Origin: Laetiporus sulphureus 93-53
Taxonomy: Eukaryota > Basidiomycota > Agaricomycetes > Polyporales > Laetiporaceae
Length of the DNA: 64,000 bases
Direction of reading: 5' to 3'
NCBI RefSeq assembly: GCF_001632365.1
Contig: NW_024468514.1
Location: 833,317 to 897,316 of the forward strand
Shown here: piece after piece, positions 10,630 through 22,118 of the stretch
How the letters are laid out: each line of letters opens with the position of its first letter
Numbering within the stretch: position 1 is the stretch's first letter
The notes under the pieces: generated by a model
Database searches by the model: none
What the model was told of the DNA's origin: nothing
Seen by the model: the letters and a program-made list of their open reading frames with translations, nothing else
Program-made: the position numbers and the translations under genes

Positions 10630-12827
10630 ACGCGTGGAGCGGGATATGCCATGTGAGGTTCGTCCTGCCATGCACGCGTATGGGATAGCTGTAAAACGTA
10701 ACACATTGGTTCGTGTCCGTAGGGTTTTGCGCATGGTGTGCGTCTTTATGGAATCGGTCATCCTTTCAATGGTTTTGTGGTTTGTTTCCCTCACCGGCAC
10801 GTCCGCTCCTTTGTGATATCCTTCAGTAGGTCTGCTGAGAAGAGCCCTACTCCGCTTTTATTTCCTTTCTGGAACGAGCCTCTTACATCCTAGAGTTGAT
10901 GTTCATTTTTGAGGTAGAATAAAGAACAAGGCTGCCTTTTAATTCAATTCATGACTCCTTCACGGCTCCCCTGCATCCTTATGCTGTTTCAGTCCTTCCG
11001 TGCCAGACAATGCTGCATACTACACTGTTTCTGCTCATTTACGAACTCGCTGCACGTCATAGGACTCGACATCTTACCAAGAAACGTCTCTATACCGAAG
11101 CAGACCGTCTTGCTTGCCGTTTAAATATTTGCAGTGTCAATGGCCCGCACAGCTACCACGTCAACGTGTTGTAGCGTGAATGCTACTGCCTACATGGTGA
11201 TATACCATCTGGTGTGTGAATTGCATAGTTGTTTTTCCAAAAACGATAAGCGAGATGATTGATAATGTGATATTGGAGGTAAACATGTGGCTGCTCTCTG
11301 TGATGCGGCATGATCATTTCTTGACATGAAGACGAATTGGTATGCAAGGCAGCTGTTCGTGGAGAACGAAGACTCGCGATGTTTTCAGCACAAATACTAG
11401 AGCTTCAGTGCGTGAATGCTGAGCGCTGACTGTTCAACATCACAATAGCGACCACCATATTATTCATTAAAACTCCGGCTGACTTTTGGCCGATTGAGGC
11501 TCCTTTCTGAAGAGGCCTAAATTTTAGTGGTAATGGAAATTCCAAAAAGCGAGCGGACCCAAACCCGAGCTTCATAGCGGCACTAAAGGGACGGGAACTT
11601 GAAGACTGGTCACAACGGCAGCCGCGGCAATTGACTACAAGGACTGCTCGACGTAGTGTAGCGTTCGCCAGTATCCGGAACGACGAGCGAGCGGATGATG
11701 GTGTGGGGCAAGGAGAGCTCGGGCTTATATGCCGAGCTCCCTAATTAGGATTACTTTATATATAAGTACATATTTGAAATATTACGTAATGTGGCGCCAG
11801 CCACAACGACTTCACTGGGTGCTTTCGGATTGCTCCCTCCGGGCATTCCCAACACGTAGAAACAAGAGAACATTGGTAGAATATATGGAGAATAAATTAC
11901 TAGACGACTAGTATTAGCACGATAACAAGAGCTGTGTCCGTTGAGTCAGGGGAAGCCTGCGGTCCTGCTTGTCGCGGGGAGCGGACGCGGTCACATGAGT
12001 GAGTAACAGGGCGCGCCAGCCGAAAACGGAGCCCGTGCAGGCAGTGGCGGCCGGCGGGACGAGTTACACCTTGAATCATCAGTCAATTAATCAAGAGTCG
12101 CGGCACGACAGACATCTGATGTATGGCCAATTTAAGGCATTCATCGCGACTACTCCATCGCAGGCTATAGCGCATGTGTCGAGATTCCGTGCAAAATTGC
12201 TGGCCAAGGCCTGACAAAGTGGATGTCGCTGTTGCAGGAAAATCATGGGATCTATCGCCATAAAAAGGGAATCAGTGAGTTTTCATCAGAGATTGAAGGG
12301 GTTCGCGCGTGAACACGATCCATGATGCGCGTAAGAAATCGTTCAATACATGTTTCTCTGCATAGCAAAATCGCTGCGTGGCTTGTTGAACGCAATATAA
12401 GTGCCACCCAGCTCTGTTGTTCGGCCGGTATTCAATCGGCATAATAATCTCACCTATCATGTTCCCATATCGCGATTGAAGACGAATACTGGCGCATACA
12501 ATCAGTCCATTAAATCGAGCTCAGAGATCACGCGTTATACTGTCCTTCATCATGCTGAGCAGACACTTCGTTGCGTAACGCTCTATCCCCGGTCCTCGAT
12601 GGCCGGACCGGCCAACGAGGTCGGGGCGCTCCCCTTCGGCGCAGAGGTTTTTTATTTCCCGTCACTCTGATTACACGTAGCTTTAATGAATTAGTCACAA
12701 GCGCATATGTATAGTCATCCACGAAAGGGGGGAGGGTCCTCATGCAGACACTACGCAATACAGGGTATCCATCAATCGTCCGCAAAGCCTGAGAACTGAA
12801 GCAGGATCGTCACATACAAGCTACCCC
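10630..12827. other. Intergenic; outer right arm to ~11640, then unassigned
   Basis: Up to about 11640 this is the 3' flank shared with the left arm. From 11640 to 12827 I see no gene. A 71-aa frame at 11999-12214 and small frames around 12401-12670 have no recognisable motif. Bases 11745-11930 are AT-rich, with TATATATAAG-like runs. Confidence 0.4.
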
Positions 12828-14577
12828 TCATGGGCGCATATGAAGGTCATGATAGTGATACGCCTTCGACCCATAATACATCACATGCTGCACAGGGAGC
12901 AGCACCGGCCGCCGATACATTGTCAATTCCTCCGGCGGGTCATACCCCATCGGCTCGACCGTCAGGATCTCCTGGCCGCCCACATACGGCAGCGCCGCAT
13001 CGAAAATCGTACGCGCCTTCTTCCACGTCTCGACCGCCTTTGAAAAGTCGCACTCCGCCCGCTGCACGACGAGCCGTTCCCCCTCCAGCTCGTTCCTCAT
13101 GCGCTGATGCTCTCGGTACATTTCCTCCACACTCAGGATGGATGTAACTCCGCCACTGCTTCCGGCCCCGCCAGACGAAGATGAACAACAGTATTCAGAC
13201 GCCTTTGGGGATGTGGAGCTGCCCACGCCCACGCCCACGCCCTGTGATCCGGATCCTGACCCAGATTGCGGCGTCGCCATCGCGTCCCGCCACTCGGGGC
13301 GCTTCCGCTCGCTCCTAACGCGATGCTGTTCGACATCGCTCCGTATCCACGCGTCGAGCGTTCGAAGACGCAGGAGCTTCGTCCACTCGTTCGAGCGCAC
13401 CTCAATGCGCACGGCCGCAAGCCCCGCGAACGGTGCGAGACGCCCAAGCAGTTCATTCGTCTCGTGCAATCGGATACGCGCGATGCGAACGAGGCTGTCG
13501 TCCAACCCCGTGTACTGACTGTCGAGCGAGAAGCGGAAGCTGAGCCGCGTAATATGTGGCGATGTGATCCGCTGCAAAAGCATGGGCATTGATGGTGATC
13601 CGTACACGGAGGCGTAGAAGGTGACGAAGTCGAATGCAAGCGAGTGTATGGATTTAAGATAGGAGAGCAAAGGATCATCTGTGTGGCGTGTCAATGACGA
13701 CTCAGGATGAATGCTAATATTACGTACCCTTCAGCAGATAATGTGGAGACTCGTAAGGAAAGACAATAGTAAGATCTTTCACCGTCGATCCTAGCACTTT
13801 GAGTGCTTCTTTGGGTGCTTTGATTTGCCATCGTTCGACAGAATATGCCAGAGTCCGAATGCGGATCTTACCCGCAGGTTGGTATAGAAGCCAATTCAGA
13901 ATAAACTCTTGAGACGTGCCGGAACGGATTTCAAGAGTATGCAAAGGGGGACGTGGACCAAGAATGGACGGATGTCCCACCTTCTGCGTGAACGACAACT
14001 CCCTCACGACTAAATGGCCGAGACATGGGAAGTGCTTGAAATGCTTGGTGAACTCCTTTGGAGACTGGAACTCAGTACGGTGCAGAACAAGGCATGTGGC
14101 AGAAGGGAAGAGGACGTCCTCGCATGCTGCCCAATGGATATTCTGGATATTGTTGATATGCACCGTTTCAACGACCGACGCTTTGAGCTTTGCAAGCACG
14201 GCAGGTACATTAGCGTCGACCCACGACTGGTCGCGGTCGTCCGAGTCGCGGTGACTGCGGTCGTAGACGTGCACTTCGCGGACGTGGCGCACAAGAAAGG
14301 AGTTGCGGTAGATGTCGGTGGCGTGCTCGCACGCGGCGAGAGAGCCGAGCTTGAGCACGCGATGGAGGTGCATCTGGCAGCGCGGGAGGAGCTGGCTGCT
14401 AGCGAGCGCGCACGCACGCAGCGTCGGCTTGTCATCGCATGCCATATCGATGATGAGGTCGAGAAGCTCCTGCGGGAAGGCGGGTCCGGAGGGCGAGGGG
14501 AGTGGCATATCTGTATCGTCCTGATATTCGGCGGACAATTCTGTGACGAGACTAAGTTCTTCCTTGCTCTGGCTCAT
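12828..14577 (-). CDS. F-box-like / leucine-rich protein (566 aa, 2 exons)
   Basis: Exons 14577-13728 and 13678-12828 are separated by a 49-nt GT-AG intron (GTACGT...CACAG). They join as LLKDDPLLSYLKS, total 567 codons including the stop. Residues 33-77 (AFPQELLDLIIDMA, then PTLRACALASSQLLPRCQMHL) have the pattern of the degenerate F-box seen in large agaricomycete F-box/LRR families. A middle part with repeated hydrophobic spacing (LVLHRTEF, LHTLEIRSG, VKDLTIVFP, ITRLSFRFSL) suggests irregular leucine-rich repeats. The C-terminal third is unlike the rest: a Gly/Ser-rich linker, a probable helix EEMYREHQRMRNELEGE, and a short tyrosine-rich end. Family knowledge suggests substrate recognition in SCF ubiquitin ligases; the substrate is unknown. 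Confidence 0.8.
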
Positions 14578-14833
14578 AGGTGATAGATGGTGTGGCTCGT
14601 GTGTACGGTATACCGCTGAGGATGCTTTCTGTGTTCACAGAGGTGAGTGTGGATGAAAGGATGCAACTCACTAATGAGCAGTAATATATCATATATATAC
14701 ACAGCGGGCCAGAGAATGCAACACAGCAGCTGCGCAGAGTTGCTGTTGCGTTCGGGTCCGGAATCCTAGGACAGACCACAGAAGTGGAAAGTCAGTGGCA
14801 TGAGCGAGAACAGCAATCCGCGAATGCCACCAC

Positions 14834-14952
14834 GGTCACACACCCTGCCTAAAGCGGTGTGTACCACGTGCAGCACGACCACCGACCCTGACCTTCAGGG
14901 TCGATGGCGGGAGAAGTTCTCCTGCCATCTCAGATTGCGAACATCGCAATCT
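14834..14952. repeat. Four consecutive short hairpins
   Basis: Hairpin 1: ACACACC (14838-14844) pairs with GGTGTGT (14856-14862), extendable by GGT/ACC. Hairpin 2: GACCCTGA (14884-14891), loop CCT, TCAGGGTC (14895-14902). Hairpin 3: 13-bp arms at 14903-14915 and 14917-14929 with one G-T pair and a single-base gap. Hairpin 4: AGATTGCGA (14932-14940), loop ACA, TCGCAATCT (14944-14952). The last three are almost back to back. No coding frame explains the symmetry. Confidence 0.75.
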
Positions 14953-15259
14953 CGCTTGCAGGCGATGTCGACCTTCGTCCTGAATATTATCTTACTATCT
15001 GGATATCTTGGTCGGCGTCTTTCGACTGAATTGACATACGATTAGTATCGCAGAAGTGACAGCCTCAGATCTCGCGTGCGATCGGGACGCGCATCTGACA
15101 CAATACAGGCTGCAGTGCCCTGTCGAATGCCACAGAATATAGTATAGTGTGATCCATTAACATTCTTATTGTAATCACTGCGTCTCATCGGTGATCGCCT
15201 GCACCGGTTTATCTCAGCGCTCCAAGTGCGCCAGCCTGAGGTCAAATGCTGTGATACTA

Positions 15260-16137
15260 TGGTGGGGGACGCCACTTCATGACATGCCGCAATTTTACTC
15301 CTAGCGCCTCGAGATTGAAATTCTATATACAAAGTACCCCATAGATAGGCCCAAATCTCAACTTAAGCACAAGTTTTTCTGTGAAACTAACCCTAACCCT
15401 AACAAAACCGCCAAATTGGCCCAAGGTCAACGCATGTCAACTTGTCAAGGGTATGCTGCTACTGAACACACTTACATTTCAAGCAGAGTGAGCTCCATCT
15501 TTAACTTCCATTCTACTTTTTCAACTCCAGGTCCTCCACTGCAATGCATGGTGAGACTTATACTTGCAAACCTTTTATGTCACTAAATCTGACCGGTGCT
15601 TACTACAGCTACATTTGGCAATACCAGCGCTTATAAAGCTTGAATATCCATATATGGTAGTGTATTAGTAAGCAAAACCGCCAAATTGAGGCCCGAAAAC
15701 TCAAAACTTGGATTTTGAGAAATCTGCTCCTGCCATGTCACAGCAAAGAAATGACCCTTTCCCGACACAAGAAAGGCATTAGATCTGAATGGATAATTCA
15801 AGCCTTTCTCATCAAGTAGTTGGATTTGTAAGAAAGCTTTGTAAAAGGCATATTTCATGCCTTCTCCTACTGTTGATGGGCTCTACAGTGCCTTTACGTA
15901 CTCAGGAAATGTCAAACTGTACACAGCACTAAGCACTTAAATAAAGGTGTGAGAAATATCTCACTTTCTCTCACCTTTCTCATGTAGAGAAAGGGTGCTT
16001 TCTTTGTAGTGTGTTGTAGAGCATCTCCTTAGCTGTGATTCTATATATGTTTCATGAATTTTAATGCAAATTTCAAGAAGCCTTAGCAAATCCGCGAGAT
16101 GGCTCAAACACTTGTCATGAAGTGGCGTCCCCCACCA
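15260..16137. mobile_element. Non-autonomous TA-flanked DNA transposon (MITE-like), 878 bp
   Basis: Perfect 25-bp terminal inverted repeats start TGGTGGGGGACGCCAC (15260-15284) and end at 16137 (16113-16137 is the exact reverse complement). Both ends are flanked by TA (15258-15259 and 16138-16139), the target duplication typical of the Tc1/mariner/pogo superfamily. The interior is AT-rich compared with the neighbours and encodes no transposase that I can recognise. A 75-codon minus frame (15631-15858) is open but of unknown meaning. The interior has a direct repeat AAAACCGCCAAATTG (near 15404 and 15674) and a telomere-like CCCTAA run at 15387-15403. Exact TIRs suggest recent mobility. Confidence 0.8.
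15387..15403. repeat. Interstitial telomere-like repeat CTAACCCTAACCCTAAC
   Basis: Nearly three units of CCCTAA, the complement of the TTAGGG telomere repeat common in basidiomycetes. It lies inside the transposon-like element at 15260-16137. Confidence 0.7.
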
Positions 16138-16684
16138 TACTACTAGGTCTTACTATATGATATATGGGCGTCATGAACTCTATCCAAGTATTGGCACAGC
16201 CTAATGTGCGCGGCACCACGCTGAACCTGCTTACAGAGCCAGCATAGGTGTGGAAGTTATCATCAACGAGTTATGCAGGAGAAACGTTGCACACTGGATT
16301 GCGCTACATCCTTTTCTACTGATTGAAAAACTCGATTACATCCTACTTGTCCCTTCATGTAATATCTACAGGGCTGGAAGGAACGTAGATCATCCGCTAG
16401 TTGCGCATATTCACGTCGGCAGTAAGGTCGAAGATGGGCACGGCTCATTTCAGGCAGCTTTTTTTTCGTGCACCACCTCAGCGTCTACGGCACTCCACTT
16501 AGACAGTAAGATGCCCCTTCAACTCTTCACGAACATCCGACGACGTTCGAGGACAGTTCTGAATACCTACTATCACACGGAGGTGCATATTCTCTACTGA
16601 CTGTACATAATTGGTTTCTTCTAAAACACTTCTGCACCTCCGGCGCCACCTTCGCACGCCGCATCTCGAAGCCACCGCACAAGC
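16138..16684. other. Intergenic between transposon and cyclophilin gene
   Basis: A 116-codon plus frame (16250-16600) is open but shows no motif and overlaps the 3' flank of the cyclophilin gene; I do not support it as a gene. Otherwise I see nothing. Confidence 0.35.
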
Positions 16685-17417
16685 TTAGACGACACCGCTG
16701 TTAGCAATGACGATCTTCGCCTTGGGTGTACCAGAAGCGGAGCCAAGGGCCTCGACCTTCTTTACAACGGTGTCGTAGCCCTCAATGACCTCGCCTAGAA
16801 AGGAAGATCAGATAAACGCCGGAGCGCGAATCAAATGAGGACACACCGAAAACGACGTGGGCATTGTCGAGCCAGGAGGTGACGACCGTGGTGATGAAGA
16901 ACTGCGAGCCGTTGGTGTTCTTTCCGGCGTTCGCCATCGAAAGGATACCAGGCTTGGTGTGCTTGAGCGTGAAGTTCTCATCTAGGAGCCGCGCCCTGTA
17001 TAAGCGGCATTGGCCGATCGGCATCTCAAGTACGACTTACCCTCGAACTTTTCTCCATAGATGGACTTTCCGCCCGTGCCGTTGCCCTGCAACACGATGA
17101 CAATTAACGCCAGCGAACCATGCGCAATCTCGATCTCGTACGTACGCGGGTGAAGTCACCGCCCTGGAGCATGAAGTTGGGGATGATGCGGTGGAAGGCA
17201 GAGCCCTTGAAGCCGAATCCGTGCTCGCCAGTGGCGAGCTCGCGGAAGTTCCTGGCCGTCTTCGGGACGACGTCGTCGTACAGCTTGAAGACGACGCGCC
17301 CGAGGGGCTTGCCGTCAACGGTGATATCGAACTGCCAACAAGGACGACAGTGAGCACGTCGCTCGGAGTGGTGCGCCCCGGCGGCCTGATACTTACGAAG
17401 ACGTTCGAGTTGGACAT
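16685..17417 (-). CDS. cypA: Peptidyl-prolyl cis-trans isomerase, cyclophilin A type (165 aa, 5 exons)
   Basis: Exons: 17417-17397, 17331-17146, 17086-17041, 16981-16847, 16794-16685; 166 codons including the stop. It catalyses cis-trans isomerisation of Xaa-Pro bonds and is the cytosolic target of cyclosporin A. The protein starts [20 protein letters not shown] and is the single-domain length usual for cyclophilin A. Visible active-site and drug-binding residues lie in [16 protein letters not shown] (Arg, Phe and Gln of the catalytic pocket), [31 protein letters not shown], and [10 protein letters not shown], where Trp is the cyclosporin-contact residue. There is no signal peptide or extra domain. 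Exon 1 encodes only seven residues. All introns are GT-AG and short (49-66 nt). Confidence 0.95.
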
Positions 17418-20400
17418 GGTGACCAGGATGAGAGGAGTGGTGGTGGATACGGAGAAGGGGACCGACCCTCTTATGAGGGAACGACGGCAATTACCGATCT
17501 AGTTCATCAGTTACAAATTTGTGTGCTGATGATTGTCTAAGCTGTGACAATCGGTCACAATCGGTCACTTCACTGCCTCTCACCGCCACCGTTCAGCCAC
17601 ACTCGCGACCACGCAGGCTGGACCGCTGTCTGGAATGGCGTGCGCTGACGAGAATTCCGTGGTTTCAGCACAGGAAAATTAGTCAATTCTGCGTTCATTA
17701 TGCTATTGGCACGATACGGACCTATCTCTCACCACTTGGGGTCGATATCGAGTCGTGTGCTTTGAACCATAGCGCGTAGAGACGGGACTTGCACGCTCTT
17801 CCAGGTGGAGCACGACATTACACGCAGCGCTCGCGAAATATCGTGTGTGGATACGTACACAATGCGACCGTGATGGCTCCCGTAGCCTGGGACGAGGAAC
17901 TTGCGAATCGTTACGGCCTGCTGTAAAATGCTTACGCTTACGGTGACCGGTCTACTAGTGGTAATTCAAGTGGATAAGGGCATCCACCGTCAGTCGCCTG
18001 ACGTAGTCAAGTGCACGTTGCCTCACCTCTGCTACATCAAATAGTGGAAAGGTGCATTGATAGGTGACACACTGTCTTTTGCCCATCAACGTTCCGTGGT
18101 GGCGCAATATGCGAAGGCCCGATCAACTCCGAGTCTCTGTGGTAACACTTCCCCACGCTCTTCCCTCCATAATCTCTGTTTTCTTGACAGCTCCGCAATT
18201 CGTTTCAGCGCTACTTGCAAGACAGACGAGCCACCGATTACACGCCGTCAGCATCTGCAAGCTCATACCGCTGGTCTTATATCCCTTCTTTGGCTTTAAT
18301 GTGCTCCAACCTCTCTGTTCTTGGGACGTTGCTGCCGTTTGAGTGGCATGGGTTAGCAATATGGCAAGTCCTCTTTGCAACGTGCCAGTCAATATTGACT
18401 GACTGTCGGTGCAGGTGGAGTACCCATGCAGCATGCACGCATTCTAGGCAGTCTTCTGAGTACAGCGGGAAATCCTCTGCCAGTATGCGTAGGACGAGCA
18501 AGTCGACAAACGTCCGCAGAAAGTCGGGTCCGTTTGTTCTCATCAACCCTGCCTCAGGAGCTTGTCCCCTGTCGGTCTACTTTTGACGCCATACTTGAAA
18601 GGTTGCCCTGGAATGCTTGATATCCTGCAAAATGCATTGACAGTCAACCCACGAGCGATTAACTGTCGTGGCTCTGCTGAGGCATCTAAATCGCCATGCC
18701 CGACCGCTTGGCATCTTAGATCTTGTGGGCGTAGCGCGAAGCTCCCTGGCGTGGCCTTCTTCGGAGCGATGGATTCAACCAAGTGCTGGACGATCGATGA
18801 CGTTGTCAACAACGCTTTGGAGACCCTCTGTTGCTACTGTTTCCTGCCTTCCATCGTCCCAACGTCCTCCTCACCCACGAGCTGTGGCGGTCCGCTGAGC
18901 TTCACTAGCTTTCTCCGACGTGGCGCAAGTCTTCGATCGTGACACGGGCAAAACGTTGACTTGCGGCTGCAGGAAAGCCAAAACCGCATAGCGAGTACGC
19001 GTGGAGAGGGAGTAGGCGATATCATCGAAGCTTGGGTGCTGCCTCCTTATCATGAGTCTGTGCGGTGGCTGTGATGATCGGTAGCCAAGCTTTGTCGAAC
19101 GCTCCCAGGCACACAACCACCTAGTCTCAACATTGGCCGATACATCGTGCCACCCGTATTGCTAGCAGAGGACTCACCAATCGGTCGCCAAAGTGGTATC
19201 CCAAGTGACAAGATCATAACACATGTTTTCCTTTTCTCTCAGTATCCATGGCTATTATTTGCTCCTGAGAGTCCTGCCTCCAGCAAACGCTGTGCGAAGT
19301 ACTTCTTCCCTCCCAACGCGATTGACGCTGGTTGGTCCGAGCTAGTCTGGCCACGTCTTGCATCCCAATCCTCATTCTGCCGTTCAGCTTGGTTATCTGG
19401 ACTGCTTCAACGGGATCGACGGTGCATGGGCAGAGACGGAGACATATGGGAAGCTCGCGTGAGGGGAAACCGGGTTACTGGTTGAAACGGCAGGGCGATA
19501 TCCTTATCACGACTCTTCCGAAGTGACTCTGAGGAAGAAGCCTCCACTGTCTGGTCCCAGCTCCTGGTCTAGCCCGCAACTGTTCAGCCTTATTAACCGT
19601 CAGCGCACCACGCGGCATGCCTTGCCATCGGACAACTCATCTGCTATGCATGAAGAGCTATGAAGAGACGCGAGAGACGAGAATTCACTGTCTAGAGGCT
19701 CCGAGAAGCCGCGCACACGTGTCCTCTTCTTTTTTCGCCGCTTCCGTGAAACGACGCCCTGTCGGGACCTACGCTCACTTTGCCTTCAACAAACATAGTA
19801 ATGTCGTTTCACCTGCGTGTTGAGTGGTGTTTCGCACCTGGTGACCCTGTTTCACGTCCGGTATCTCCTACCGTTTCGGCATAATTTCTACTCAAAGGAT
19901 ATTGTGTCAAGAGCTTTCCCGCAACCTACGTTCTGTTACGGGCCTCAATTTGCTATCGCCTTGTGCTGAAGAGGGAGATGGCACCTCTGACACCGCAAAA
20001 TGAGGACCTCTGCAAGATTTGCGCTACCTTTTCTGCCGTCTTCTTACTCCTGCTGGGCTGGAGCTGACCCGAGTTCACATGGCCGCGGAACGATATTTCC
20101 CCGGAATTCGTAATCCAGGTGGGCGTAATGATATCGTGCTGGGCACGTTGCGTTCCTCGACCCTCAAACCGCGCCTATCGTGCCACTTGCGCTTGTCCTT
20201 GTTCCCAGAGAGGAGTTAGGTTCACACCGAGTTGCTCACCTGCCTCGCTCGCATTCGGCGCCAATTAGCCACAGTTCGGCACTTAACTCATCGGCGGTCT
20301 ACTTCCGTACGTGTGATGTACGGTTCCCGGCTCTTAGGGTTGCTACAGTCCTTGGAACGTGCTTCTACGTAACCAATACGGAGTTTGCTAGCGCTATGCA

Positions 20401-22118
20401 CCTCTTTGTGGGCCATCTGCTAGTTGTTTGTCGATGAACCGCACTTAGCTTTCAGGACCCAGGTCGATGGGCGACATCTTATTACCACAGTCGTGCCGGC
20501 GATTGAGTTCGACAGACTTCTCGCATCCTTGGCTTGGCCAGCGCCCGGCGCCTTCATCGCCGATAAAGTTCTTCGGGTTCACTGCGCCGGTGCCACGACG
20601 CTCACAGTTGATCTATGAACGTTGCCGTCGGTTGGTACTGTAACGATTCTGCATATGTCATGATTTTAGTCGATGTTCACACCAAAGGGGCTGAGGAACA
20701 GTGACCGTTGAGTCTCCCAACGCTGCTCCAACCTTGATGCGACGCTGACACTCCATCTGCCTGCGGACTTGACGGATGATGATTGAAATACTGCCTCGGC
20801 AACAGTTCTATCACTTTGCCAATTCCAGCCTCGCGGATCGCGCGCTGATGTTATCATCCGTTCGTGCCATTCCATGGGAGTCTCACGACGGGTGTATCGC
20901 TGAGCGTCGGATCTGGACTATCATGTTCTGTGGCTCTTCGTCTCCTGGCGAAGATGAGGGCACCCGCGAGCGATGTTGCACATGCAAAACAATCCCTTAC
21001 AGTAGATGCCGAGTAAGCTATACACTCTTTTGACACGAAGGGCATCCATTGGAACCTCTTCATGAAATAGGAACGACTACTCCATCGTTTGCTATAGCGG
21101 ATCTTCGATATTGATCTTCCACCAAGTGATCTTCATCCCGTCTGACAGCTCGGTAACACCTCGGCTGTATAACTGCTCTCAGTCGGAGCCTGAGCGGTTT
21201 TCGCGTGCAATAATGCTGCGCTGCACAAGGTGTACTCCTTCCCGATAAATTACGACTAGGCAACACGCAGTCCGTGCAATGTAAGGAAGGACGGAAACAA
21301 ATTCCATGAGAAAACGCCCCATCCCTACTTCTACTAGTGGACCTGCCGTGACAAACTCATCACTAGCCAACGTTGGACAGAGAAGAGGCTATGTGCCATC
21401 ACGCGCGGGTTCCGGGCGATCTACACATGGCATCGTCGCGAGGTTCTCAGATATGTCGAATCAACATTGAATGAAGAGCGTGTCATTGGGCCGTTCTGCC
21501 GCTGATATGGAGAGTGTTTCAGGTGCACTCGGATGGCGAGAAGAGCCCCAAATTATCGGTCTGTGAACGCCATTAGCGGGCCCGTCCCACGATCTCAGGC
21601 GTGTGGGAAGATGAGACAACCGTGGCGCTTTGAGAACGGCGTTCTGGCCGAGTCCCCAAAAGCAGGAATTGGTCCCATGAAACTGATCCGAGTCGGCTCA
21701 ATTGCGCTGCGCATCCCGGCATCGCCAGCTGCCACGGAGCTGTCTCAGTCGTCAAGCGACTTAGCAAATCGTGCCTTTGTCAGCGCTGATGCAACGAAGC
21801 GGGCATGAGGAGAAGAGAGCCAATCGCTAGAATGAGCGCTTGCCGTCCGAAAGACACATGTGGCAGTGATTAACAACCTTGTATTCTTTCGAAGTCGAGC
21901 TTAGAGAGTTCTCGAGGTCTTGCAATGCGATAGGAAGTTCGGGCTCCACGCGGCCTAGATGACTTTACGGCATTTGGTATCTATAAATGAATCTGTTGCT
22001 CGCCGGTAACCCACTGATATAAGACGTCTTCGCCGCATTCGTGTCTACTCCCTCCTTCCTTGATGTCCATGTCCCGCCCTCACGACAAATATACTCGTTA
22101 AGCCTCCCGGCTTATAGC
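17418..22118. other. 4.7-kb gene-poor stretch
   Basis: Many short frames occur in all phases (the longest about 126 codons at 18562-18942), but none shows a domain or a splice-connected continuation that I can defend. Base composition is near the genome average and I see no terminal repeats. Fragments that look somewhat protein-like, such as NGPDFLRTFVDLLVLRILAE (minus, about 18480-18540), may be eroded gene or transposon relics. Confidence 0.35.

Larger units (their letters stand above)
6800..11640. repeat. Right arm of the ~4.8-kb imperfect inverted segmental duplication
   Basis: The plus strand here matches the minus strand of 660-5530. The right arm carries extra AT-rich insertions relative to the left near 11105-11290 and 11465-11560, and lacks the 124-bp tandem doubling. 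Because non-coding flanks are shared as well as the gene, this was a segmental DNA duplication and not a retrocopy; the introns confirm that. Confidence 0.85.

Noticed and set aside
13133..13678. Minus frame of 181 codons in another phase
   Set aside because: Shadow of exon 2 of the F-box-like gene; Ser/Arg-rich and without a start exon.
14014..14583. Plus frame of 189 codons
   Set aside because: Antisense to exon 1 of the F-box-like gene.
15387..15403. Telomere-like repeat as evidence for a chromosome end
   Set aside because: Fewer than three units, located inside a transposon-like element with housekeeping genes on both sides, so not a telomere.
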